Positions 27,681 to 35,579 of a DNA stretch of 64,000 nucleotides are shown here, one piece after another. Origin of the DNA: Terriglobus albidus. Its GTDB lineage: Bacteria; Acidobacteriota; Terriglobia; Terriglobales; Acidobacteriaceae. The position numbers and the translations under genes are program-made. The stretch spans positions 3,534,001 through 3,598,000 of the forward strand of contig NZ_CP042806.1 of assembly GCF_008000815.1 (NCBI RefSeq). Direction: 5' to 3'. Under the pieces are notes generated by a model, which had not been told where the DNA came from, did no database searches, and saw only the letters and a list, made by a program, of their open reading frames with translations. The stretch's first letter is position 1; the number at the start of each line of letters is the position of its first letter.

Positions 27681-29243
27681 CTAACACGCGGCTGCCTGGT
27701 CAGGAAGTTCCTGACCGGTCACCAACGATCTGCGGGATGCAAGTGGTCCAGAAAGTCTGGAGGCCCAGAGCTCCCAGGGAAAGCCGTAGTGGCTGGAGCG
27801 GACACGCCAGCTTACGGTGTGTTTGAACAACTGGCGAAGAACAGCTGTCTTCAGAGGCTCCTTTTCGTGCCGGCGGTGAACCTGGCCGTTCAGCAGGAAG
27901 TACTCCGTCATCCGTTTCAGGCGTTCCAGCTCCTCTCCCCGTAGCCATGGCAGGGCATTGACGCTGAGCGGCAGCTTGATCCACTCCTCCAGCGTCTGAG
28001 GTTCTTGCACTCCTAGCTCGCGAAGCTGTGGCCAGATGGGAATGCCGGGGTAGGGAGTAAACAGATTTGGGGAAAACTGGACGTTGTTATACCGTTCCAC
28101 GATGTCGCTCATTGTCTGGAAAGTAAGTACCCTGTCTTCTTCGGTTTCCCCGGGATATCCGAAGATGAGGTTGAAGTTGATCTTGATGCCGGAGACGTGT
28201 GCTTTGCGTGCCGTCTCGTACATCTCGTCCACGCGCTGGTGGCGCTTGTTCATCAGCTTCAGCACGCGCTGCGAGGTTGACTCAGTACCGAAGCCCATCA
28301 CCTTTACGCCGCTGTCGGCAAGAAGTTGTACTTCGTCCTGGGTCATTCGGCAGAGGAAATCGGTTGAAGCCTGGAAGGTCCACTGGAAGCGAACTCCGGA
28401 GTTGACGATCCCGCGTGCGATCGCGAGAGCTCGTTTTACGTCCACGGGAAAGTTCGAGTCGAGCAGAGCGACCTCGTCGATCCGGTACATGCGAACCAGA
28501 TCGACGAGTTCGCCCACCACCCGGTCCGCATCGTAGGCGTTGAAGCGTCGCCGGTACACCACCATGTCAGTGCAGTAGTTGCATGCGTAAGGACATCCCA
28601 CGCTGGTGGCGTAGGCCAGCTTGCGATGTCCATTGAGCGGCTCATAGGCGTCGAAGTCCGCCAGGTCGTAGGCGGGGGGCGCGAAGGTGCCGATGGGAGC
28701 GACGGTGCGCTCGGGATTCTCGATGATCTCGCCGTCTTGCTTCCAGTGGATGCCAGCGATGGGGCCAACCGAATTGCCTTGGGAGAAAGCTTGGGCGAGC
28801 TCCAGCATGGTCAGCTCTCCCTGTCCGCGCACCACTACATCGATGTAGGGTTCGCGAACCGTCTGTGCCGGCTCCAGTGAGGGATGCCACCCGCCAAAGA
28901 CCACCGGAAGCTCGGGGCGAGATGCCTTCAGCGCCTTTGCTGCTGCGATAGCCCCACGGATCATTGGTCCGGTCAGAACAGAGATCCCAACGCAGACGGC
29001 GTCGGCGCTCTCCGCCACGATGCGCTGCAGGTAGTCCTTGTGAATGCAGGCGTCGATGATGCTGACCCTGAAGCCCGCGTCACGCAGAACTCCGGCGAGC
29101 GCCAGAAGGCAGAGCGGGGCCCCGAGCGGCGGACCGTCATAGGGCGGATAGAACAACACCACCTTGTTTCGGCCGGGCGATGGCCGTGGTGAACCGTGCG
29201 CCGGAGCCGGCCGGATGGCGCTGGCTGGCAGCACGTTCAGCAT
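27681..29243 (-). CDS. B12-binding-domain radical SAM protein (paralogue b)
   Basis: 520 residues. After a Pro/Ala-rich leader of about 25 residues the cobalamin-binding-like domain begins (NKVVLFYPPYDGPPLGAPL, VSIIDACIHKD, ISVLTGPMIRGA, VVFGGWHPSLEP, VVRGQGELTMLEL). The radical SAM cluster motif is TSVGCPYACNYC, followed by IDEVALLDSNF, MGFGTESTSQRVL and NLIFGYPGETEEDR. It is strongly similar to the neighbouring upstream paralogue, and both end with the residues AAAC. The ATG overlaps the upstream gene by 7 nt. DxHxxG is absent. Substrate unknown. Confidence 0.88.
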   Translation of the reverse strand: MLNVLPASAIRPAPAHGSPRPSPGRNKVVLFYPPYDGPPLGAPLCLLALAGVLRDAGFRVSIIDACIHKDYLQRIVAESADAVCVGISVLTGPMIRGAIAAAKALKASRPELPVVFGGWHPSLEPAQTVREPYIDVVVRGQGELTMLELAQAFSQGNSVGPIAGIHWKQDGEIIENPERTVAPIGTFAPPAYDLADFDAYEPLNGHRKLAYATSVGCPYACNYCTDMVVYRRRFNAYDADRVVGELVDLVRMYRIDEVALLDSNFPVDVKRALAIARGIVNSGVRFQWTFQASTDFLCRMTQDEVQLLADSGVKVMGFGTESTSQRVLKLMNKRHQRVDEMYETARKAHVSGIKINFNLIFGYPGETEEDRVLTFQTMSDIVERYNNVQFSPNLFTPYPGIPIWPQLRELGVQEPQTLEEWIKLPLSVNALPWLRGEELERLKRMTEYFLLNGQVHRRHEKEPLKTAVLRQLFKHTVSWRVRSSHYGFPWELWASRLSGPLASRRSLVTGQELPDQAAAC

Positions 29244-30751
29244 GCCGCTGCCTCCGCTGGGGTGCGCGCAAGCCGCTTGGCATCCACAGCCGGTTTTCCT
29301 TTGGGAATCCGCTTCTTCAGCTTGTTGTTCAGCCAGATGTCGACCGGGAAGCGATACGCATCGTGATCCAAACGCCAGCGGGCTGGGAAGGAGATGGCCT
29401 TCTGGGCGAGCCGGATGATCGGCGGACGTGTGTCGGCGGCGATGGGGATGCGATTGAAGGCCAGTCGCAGGTACTCACGGGTATCTTGAAGCCGCTTATG
29501 GTCCTCACCCTTCAGCCAGGGAAGTTCAGTGTAACGGGGGAAGAAGTCCGCCCAGCCTTCCAGCGTGGTCGGCGGCTCAATGCCAATCTCAGCGGTGCGC
29601 TTGAAGATCGGCGAGCCTGGGTAAGGCGTAAAAATGTTCGTCCAGAACTCTGCGCCTGGAAACTTGCGGCAGACATCGAGCATGAACTCGACGGTCTCGC
29701 GTCGCTCCTTTGGTCCTTCGCCGGGGAAGGCGAAGATGATATTGAAGGAGGGGCGAATGCCGGCCTCCAGGCAACGCGCTGCGCTCTCGTAGATGGATTC
29801 GAAGTCCTGGAAGTCTTTATTCATCGCCTTCAGGATCGTCGGCGATCCTGAATCGACACCCTGGCATACCTGCCTCAATCCAGCCCGGCGCAGCAAACGC
29901 ATATCTTCCAACGACAGCCTTGCCACAAGATTCGTCGTTGCCTGGATGCTCCAGGTGTAGTGCGAGTTCTCGCGAACCAGGCCCTCGGCGATTCCCCGTG
30001 CCCGGTCAAGATCGACGAGGAAGTTGTCGTCGACTACCCAAAGCATCTCCAGCTCATAGCGCCGGCTTAGATCGACGGTCTCCTCGACAAACTGTTCAGG
30101 GGGGAGGGCATTCCATTTCCTTCCGTAGACGCCGCCATTGGTGCAGTAGGCGCAGTTGAAGGGGCAGGCAAGGCTGGAGGTGTACATTGCCCATCTCCGG
30201 CCACAGGAGCGTTCGTAGGCATCGAAGTCGGCCAGGTGATAGGCCTTCGGCGGCATCTCTACGAGGGGGCGCAGCGGCCTCTCCGGCGTAAAGATGATGC
30301 GGCCGTCGCGCTTGAACCCAATGCCTGCGATGAGGTCGGGAGCCGATCCGCTGCTGAGGTGCTGCACGAGCTCAAGCATCGCGTCCTCGCCCTGCCCACG
30401 GACGACGTAGTCCACGCACGCAGCCTCGAGCGTTTGCTGCGGCAGCAGTGACGGATGCCATCCGCCCAGGACGATGGGGAAGTCAGGCTTCCACTCTTTC
30501 ACAGCCCTGGCAATCGCAACTGTCTCCCGGATCATCGGTCCGGTGACGAGGGAAACAGCCAGGCAGAGGGCGTCCTTTACCTCTTCGAGAACCCGTTTCT
30601 GGAAGTCCGGCGTGATGGTCGAATCGACCAGACATATCTGATAGCCGGCTCGTTCCAGCGGTGTCGAAACGGCAAGAATACCTAACGGCGCCGTCGCTTC
30701 CGTACTGGCGAACGACGGGAAGAAGAAGACGATTTTGCGTGAGCGTGCCAG
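29237..30751 (-). CDS. B12-binding-domain radical SAM protein (paralogue a), first gene of operon, probable CTG start
   Basis: 504 residues if started at CTG 30751, which lies 9 nt after ACGAGG. The first in-frame ATG (30535) would remove most of the cobalamin-binding domain. The extra 72 codons read ARSRKIVFFFPSFASTE, then APLGILAVSTPLERAGY, then CLVDSTITPDF, aligning well with paralogue b. Landmarks: SLVTGPMIRET, IVLGGWHPSLLP, VVRGQGEDAMLEL, cluster motif SSLACPFNCAYC, LWVVDDNFLVD, IIFAFPGEGPKER. An in-frame TGA at 30776-30778 bounds the extension. The protein ends in AAAC like its neighbour. A palindrome upstream (30791-30803) is a likely operator. Confidence 0.85.
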   Translation of the reverse strand: MARSRKIVFFFPSFASTEATAPLGILAVSTPLERAGYQICLVDSTITPDFQKRVLEEVKDALCLAVSLVTGPMIRETVAIARAVKEWKPDFPIVLGGWHPSLLPQQTLEAACVDYVVRGQGEDAMLELVQHLSSGSAPDLIAGIGFKRDGRIIFTPERPLRPLVEMPPKAYHLADFDAYERSCGRRWAMYTSSLACPFNCAYCTNGGVYGRKWNALPPEQFVEETVDLSRRYELEMLWVVDDNFLVDLDRARGIAEGLVRENSHYTWSIQATTNLVARLSLEDMRLLRRAGLRQVCQGVDSGSPTILKAMNKDFQDFESIYESAARCLEAGIRPSFNIIFAFPGEGPKERRETVEFMLDVCRKFPGAEFWTNIFTPYPGSPIFKRTAEIGIEPPTTLEGWADFFPRYTELPWLKGEDHKRLQDTREYLRLAFNRIPIAADTRPPIIRLAQKAISFPARWRLDHDAYRFPVDIWLNNKLKKRIPKGKPAVDAKRLARTPAEAAAC

Positions 30752-30790
30752 TTTCGGATACCTCGTTTTGCTCGTTCAAGAAAAACGATA

Positions 30791-30803
30791 GAGACCCGGT
30801 CTC
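30791..30803. promoter_or_regulatory. 13-bp palindrome GAGACC-C-GGTCTC, candidate operator of the radical SAM operon
   Basis: Perfect 6-bp arms around a single base, 40 bp upstream of the inferred first codon of the operon and within the divergent intergenic region shared with the GH42 gene. The size and GGTCT/AGACC half-sites resemble operators of TetR-family repressors. No regulator gene is adjacent. The -10/-35 boxes of the operon could not be defined with confidence. Confidence 0.45.
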
Positions 30804-30978
30804 ATGGCAATGTCACCTGCATGTCAGCGATTTGTAACTGTGTGGGCGACTTGTTTTTGTTTTGTCATCGCATGGGGAAAGCGAGCCCGATGGCGCTGAT
30901 TTCAAAAGGCTTGCAATATCTGCCATTCATTTGGTGTGATGGTAGGGCGGCAATAGCAACGGGAAAGTGGAGACACAG

Positions 30979-33087
30979 ATGATCGCAAGTAAACGTTTTC
31001 TTTATGTGATTGGCAAGATCGCTCTTTTGGTATTGATTGGCTTGCATGTCTCCAGGGCAATAGCGCAGCTGCCCGACACGATCCTCTTTGGCGTTGCCTA
31101 TTACGACGAATACACCCCGGTTGACCGCGTCGAAGAAGATGCGCGGATGATGAAAGCGGCCGGCATTACGGTCGTCCGTATCGCCGAGTCCACCTGGGGG
31201 ACGCTCGAGCCTCAGCCCGGCGTATTTGACTTTTCGCACATCGATCGCATGCTTGCCGCCATGCAACGAAACGGAATCAAGGTCATCGTCGGAACGCCGA
31301 CCTACGCGATTCCGACGTGGCTGGCTCGCCAGCACCCGGAGATCCTGGTCGTCCGTCGTGAGGGGCAGGCCCGTTATGGCCCTCGTCAGAATATGGACAT
31401 CACCAATCCCGAATTCCGGCGTGCGGCCGAGCAGGTGATTGTCGCTCTCGTGGACCACGTCAAGGACAACCCGGCCGTTATCGGATACCAGGTCGACAAC
31501 GAGACGAAGGCGTACGGCAATACCGGAGCGAATGTGCAGGCAGCGTTCGTCAAGGAGATGCAGCACAAGTTCCCAAGTCTGGACGGGCTCAACCATGCCT
31601 TCGGTCTCGATTACTGGAGCAACCGGATCAATCGCTGGGAGGACTTTCCGTCGGTGGATGCCTCCATCAACGCCAGCCTCTCGAATGCCTTCTCAGAATT
31701 TCAGCGGGGTCTGGTGACCGAGTATCTCGCCTGGCAGGCCGGGTTGGTTCGCGCACACTATCGGCCTGGTCAGTTCATCACCCAGAACTTCGATCTAAGC
31801 TGGCAGGGCTATTCCTATGGAGTCCAGCCCGAAGTAAACCATTGGGAGGCGGCCAAGGCGCTGGATGTTGCCGGGATCGACATCTACTACCCAAGCCAGG
31901 ACAAGCTCACCGGCGCGGGGATCGCCTTTGGTGGCGACGTCGCTCGCTCCATGAAGAATGGGAAGAACTTCCTTCTGATGGAGACTGAGGCGCAGGGGTT
32001 TCCGAATTGGACACCGTATCCCGGCCAGCTTCGCCTGCAGGCTTTCAGCCACATCGCCTCCGGCGCCAACATGGTGGAGTACTGGCACTGGGCCACAACC
32101 GCCAATGGGATCGAAACCTATTGGAGAGGAGTGCTCACACAGGACTACCAGCCCAACCCGACCTACGACGAAGCAAAGACTATCGGTGCCGATCTGCAGC
32201 GGCTAGGAAGCAAGCTCGTCAATATGAAGAAACACAATCAGGTTGCGATGTATGTGAGTAACACAGCGCTCGATGGCTTCGACGCATTTCGCATCAATAC
32301 GGACGGCGGCATCGGCTACAACCAGGTGCTCCGCTCGCTCTATGATGCCCTCTACCGGATGAACGTAGAGGTGGATCTCATCTCTCCATCGTCGACGGTT
32401 TCGTTGAGCGACTACAAGTTGATCCTTGTACCTGCGCTGTACTCAGCCAGTGATGCGGAGATCGCGAAGTTGAATGCCTACGCCAAAGCCGGAGGCCACC
32501 TCGTCTACACCTTCAAGAGCGGCTTCTCCGACGAGAACACGAAGGTGCGCTATGCTGCACAACCCGGCGGCATCTCCGAAGCTGCGGGCGTGAAGTACAG
32601 CGAGTTCGCGATTCCGGAGGGTGTCACACTGGATGGTGATCCCTTCGGTGTGGGCGAGCAGGACAACAAGGTCCGCTGGTGGATGGAGTTCCTGAATCCT
32701 ACGACCGCAACAGTGCTGGCGCGCTACAAGCATTCTTCGTGGCCGGCGTATGCAGCAGTGACACGGAACAGCTACGGCAAGGGGGAAGTCACCTATCTGG
32801 GCTTTATGCCGACGGATGCGATGGCGGAAAAGATCCTGGGAGATGCTGTGAAGCGAGCCGGTGTCGGGGCGCTACCTGACGTCCGCTTTCCCTTGATCGT
32901 CCGTAGCGGAACGCTACAGAACGGACATCCTGTTCATTACTTCCTGAACTACTCGAAGGATAAGCAACAGCTGAGTTATTCCTATGAAAAGGGAAGTGAG
33001 CTTCTCTTAGGAAAGCAGATCAATCGCGGACAGATGTTGGACCTGGCTCCGTGGGGAGTAGCGATTGTGGAGGAGAGCGGGCAATAA
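30979..33087 (+). CDS. Secreted GH42 beta-galactosidase
   Basis: 702 residues. The ATG at 30979 is preferred because GGAG lies 6 nt upstream; a GTG four codons earlier would occupy that site. A signal peptide or membrane anchor (FLYVIGKIALLVLIGLHVSRAIAQ) precedes a GH42 TIM barrel (ILFGVAYYDEYTP, IRIAEST-like WGTLEP). Probable acid/base is Glu175 in QVDNET and nucleophile Glu335 in LLMETEAQG. The trimerisation-like middle domain (VPALYSASDAEI) and small C-terminal domain (HYFLNYSKDKQQL) are complete. It should release terminal beta-galactosyl units in the periplasm or outside. It is divergent from the radical SAM operon. Confidence 0.92.
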   Translation: MIASKRFLYVIGKIALLVLIGLHVSRAIAQLPDTILFGVAYYDEYTPVDRVEEDARMMKAAGITVVRIAESTWGTLEPQPGVFDFSHIDRMLAAMQRNGIKVIVGTPTYAIPTWLARQHPEILVVRREGQARYGPRQNMDITNPEFRRAAEQVIVALVDHVKDNPAVIGYQVDNETKAYGNTGANVQAAFVKEMQHKFPSLDGLNHAFGLDYWSNRINRWEDFPSVDASINASLSNAFSEFQRGLVTEYLAWQAGLVRAHYRPGQFITQNFDLSWQGYSYGVQPEVNHWEAAKALDVAGIDIYYPSQDKLTGAGIAFGGDVARSMKNGKNFLLMETEAQGFPNWTPYPGQLRLQAFSHIASGANMVEYWHWATTANGIETYWRGVLTQDYQPNPTYDEAKTIGADLQRLGSKLVNMKKHNQVAMYVSNTALDGFDAFRINTDGGIGYNQVLRSLYDALYRMNVEVDLISPSSTVSLSDYKLILVPALYSASDAEIAKLNAYAKAGGHLVYTFKSGFSDENTKVRYAAQPGGISEAAGVKYSEFAIPEGVTLDGDPFGVGEQDNKVRWWMEFLNPTTATVLARYKHSSWPAYAAVTRNSYGKGEVTYLGFMPTDAMAEKILGDAVKRAGVGALPDVRFPLIVRSGTLQNGHPVHYFLNYSKDKQQLSYSYEKGSELLLGKQINRGQMLDLAPWGVAIVEESGQ

Positions 33088-33138
33088 CCCAGATTGTGTC
33101 GTCCTCCTATATTCTCTCCGTCGGGGTAGACTACGCTC

Positions 33139-34656
33139 GTGGCATCAAAGGCGGTTCTTCTTCAGAGCATCATCGCCGGGATTCTTGTTTCCTGCGTTCT
33201 CGCAGTTTGTGTTGATACGCTCCATTGGCCGATTGTTGGAGACGCATCTCTCATGAAGTACGTGATCTTTCTCATCGATCACGGCATGACCCCGTACAAG
33301 GACATCTGGGACATCAACCTTCCGGGCACGTACATCCTTCAGGCGCTAGCAATACATAGTATTGGAGCGAGTGCAGTCGCATGGCGTCTCTTTGACTTTG
33401 CACTCTGCTTCGTCATCGTCGTCAGCATGATCTACATTAGCGTCCCGGTTCATTGGCTCGCCGGTTTTGCTGCCGGCTCTGTGTTCTTCCTGCTCCACGT
33501 CAGGGATGGCCTCATGCAAAGTGGGCAGCGGGATCTCATGATGACCTCTCTGCTCTTTGCGGGGACCGCGCTAAGCTTCCGCTGCCTGAGAACCGGCACG
33601 ATCCGCTACGGAACTTTCGCAGGGATCTGCTTCGGTCTGGCGGCTATCGTGAAGCCGACCGCGGTCCCCATAGCGCTTCTCTTCGGTGCTGTAACAGGCT
33701 GGCGCCTTCGCAGAACGGGCAAAAGCGTTGCTTATACCGTTCTGAGCGCCGTCGGCTTTTTTCTGCCAGCTGCAGCGTCGGCGATCTATCTTTGGCGTCA
33801 TGCAGCGCTCAGGGCTTTTATCAACCTTTGGCCGCTCATCGAGTATCACAATGCTCTCGGACGGTTGCCGTTCAAAGAGCTGTTGTTTACCCCTGTAGCA
33901 TCCATTCTTTATGTAGCTTGTTTATTGGCCCTACCGTCCATAGTCACAAGTTCATGGCTCAGGACATCTGAAGGTAAGGTGATTTCGGGATCACTGCTGC
34001 TCTCCTGCGGGTCGTATTGGTGGCAGGGTAAGGGCTTCCTCTATCATCGCTATCCCGCCGCTGCATTTCTGTTGCTTCTCATTGGTATTGCAGTTGCGGA
34101 GTCGTTGACGACACTCAAGCCTCGGTGGGTACGTATTACTTCGTGGCTAGCCGTTGCGGATCTTGTTCTTTTTGTAGCGCCGGTGTCCGTCGTAGCTGTT
34201 TCGAAGTACGAGTGGCGAAACAATGATTTTCAGGTTTCGTTAACCCGGGAGCTACGTAGTCTTGGAGCTGCGGACGGCGATACGCAATGCCTTGATACCT
34301 TTGCGGGATGTTTAGCGGCTCTGGATGAGATTGGAATCAGGCAGAGTTCGGGCCTCTTGTACGATTGTTACCTTTTTTCTGAACCACAAAGGCCCGCCAC
34401 ACTTCTTTACCGGGAACATTTCTGGAGCGGTTTTCGTGCCTCTCCTCCACGGCTGCTCGTTATGACTGACAACGACTGCTTCAGTCATGAACTGTCCTTC
34501 GATCGTTTGAAGCGGTGGGGCCTTTTCGCCGACTATGTCGATCATAACTACATTGAGATTCTGCAGTACACTCCTTCGCGACCAATCGTATGGTGGCGTC
34601 ATCCCCAGCAGCCCTATAGCTATCGCATTTATCTGCGAAGAACAGAGGAACGCTAA
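33139..34656 (+). CDS. Multi-spanning membrane glycosyltransferase-like protein (GT39/ArnT-like)
   Basis: 505 residues beginning at GTG. About 11 hydrophobic segments occupy residues 5-360, followed by a soluble C-terminal region of about 140 residues. The first loop carries an acidic stretch, VGDASLMKYVIF and YKDIWDINLPGTYI, resembling the Asp-containing first extracytoplasmic loop of PMT/ArnT-type enzymes that use polyprenyl-phosphate sugars. HVRDGLMQSGQRDLMMTS is a second conserved-looking loop. The exact family is uncertain (GT39, GT83 or DUF2029-like). It lies 51 nt after the GH42 gene and may be co-transcribed. Confidence 0.7.
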   Translation: MASKAVLLQSIIAGILVSCVLAVCVDTLHWPIVGDASLMKYVIFLIDHGMTPYKDIWDINLPGTYILQALAIHSIGASAVAWRLFDFALCFVIVVSMIYISVPVHWLAGFAAGSVFFLLHVRDGLMQSGQRDLMMTSLLFAGTALSFRCLRTGTIRYGTFAGICFGLAAIVKPTAVPIALLFGAVTGWRLRRTGKSVAYTVLSAVGFFLPAAASAIYLWRHAALRAFINLWPLIEYHNALGRLPFKELLFTPVASILYVACLLALPSIVTSSWLRTSEGKVISGSLLLSCGSYWWQGKGFLYHRYPAAAFLLLLIGIAVAESLTTLKPRWVRITSWLAVADLVLFVAPVSVVAVSKYEWRNNDFQVSLTRELRSLGAADGDTQCLDTFAGCLAALDEIGIRQSSGLLYDCYLFSEPQRPATLLYREHFWSGFRASPPRLLVMTDNDCFSHELSFDRLKRWGLFADYVDHNYIEILQYTPSRPIVWWRHPQQPYSYRIYLRRTEER

Positions 34657-34706
34657 ACGCACCGATGTTCCAGGATGCAGATGCTTTGAGTGCGAGTCAG
34701 GTCTGT

Positions 34707-35513
34707 TCAGTTTGCCGATGGCTTATTAATGCGCGTAACGATCACGGCGTCGACATCTGCCTTGGTGGCTTCCATCTTTAGTCCGAGCTCATCCTGTAGC
34801 GCCGTAAAGATGGACGTTCTAGAAGAAAGGGCGTTCTCTCCCGCGTCAGGAGTACTCAATACTTTGTCATCGGGCGTCCACACCAGCGAGATATCGTACC
34901 GTCCCGCCAATCCTGTTCGATCAATGATCTGCCGTTCGAGTCCAACTTTACTGAGCGCATAAATAAGAGCCTCCATTGGAACGGCCCGGCCATCAACCCT
35001 GCCCGCACTCTGCGTCATATCCCATCCTCGCTGCGTAGCGTCGGTACGAGTGGGAGAAACTTCTTTTATCTTTGTTCCAGATTTGGAAACGACGAGAGCG
35101 TAAACCGGAACTTCTTTTTTCCCGGTATGCGCGATCAATTCGCACCGCTCTTTCAATACCTGCTGCAGTACTTCCTTTTGCTGCTCGAAGGACATCTGTC
35201 TGAAGGCGGCCACACTCTCTTCCGCGATCGTCACTTCGATATCCCATCGCAGATCTCGAGCCCAGCCAGGCAAACCTTCGATGAGATCATTCCGCTGTCT
35301 ATTGAATGCAAAACCGATGACTCGAAACATCGGAGAATTCGTGGCGACGATCTTGTTGCCGCCAGGCGGGATGCTAAGATAGCCCGGTTCTACGCCAGAC
35401 CGATTTTCTTTAATGGAAACTACGTCGAGATGAATAGCTCCCTGGGCAGAGAACTGTGCCCATCCTACCGCCGTCAGGAGAAGAAGAGAGAAGGGGAGTA
35501 ATCTCTTCAGCAT
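34707..35513 (-). CDS. TIGR03435-type secreted protein of Acidobacteria
   Basis: 268 residues from ATG 35513, giving a clean signal peptide (LKRLLPFSLLLLTAVGWAQ). A GTG-initiated frame back to 35594 would place 27 non-signal-like residues in front. Hallmarks: LDVVSIKENRSG, LSIPPGGNKIVATNSPMFRVIGFAFN, VYALVVSKSGTKI, SAGRVDGRAVPMEALIYALSKVGLERQIIDRTGLAGRYDISLVWTPD, then GLKMEATKADVDAVIV, each quoted as the known order of the family. TIGR03435 proteins form large paralogous sets in Acidobacteria and have no assigned function. The gene is divergent from the GH59 gene with 66 bp between the starts. Confidence 0.88.
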   Translation of the reverse strand: MLKRLLPFSLLLLTAVGWAQFSAQGAIHLDVVSIKENRSGVEPGYLSIPPGGNKIVATNSPMFRVIGFAFNRQRNDLIEGLPGWARDLRWDIEVTIAEESVAAFRQMSFEQQKEVLQQVLKERCELIAHTGKKEVPVYALVVSKSGTKIKEVSPTRTDATQRGWDMTQSAGRVDGRAVPMEALIYALSKVGLERQIIDRTGLAGRYDISLVWTPDDKVLSTPDAGENALSSRTSIFTALQDELGLKMEATKADVDAVIVTRINKPSAN

Positions 35514-35579
35514 AGGATGAGTATATCCAGCTCTGGTTCTTCCAGGTGCGTTGAAATATGTCTTCTGATGAGGGGCACG

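Noticed and set aside
19605-30751. Peptide (RiPP) cluster interpretation of the radical SAM operon
   Set aside because: No short precursor-like gene with a conserved leader was found within or next to the operon, so a peptide substrate is not supported although the SPASM protein would permit it.
30483-30779. Alternative frame at the start of the radical SAM operon, beginning with TTG
   Set aside because: Considered as a frameshifted start or a small peptide gene. The true frame continues through the stretch with a proper Rossmann domain, so the alternative is unnecessary.
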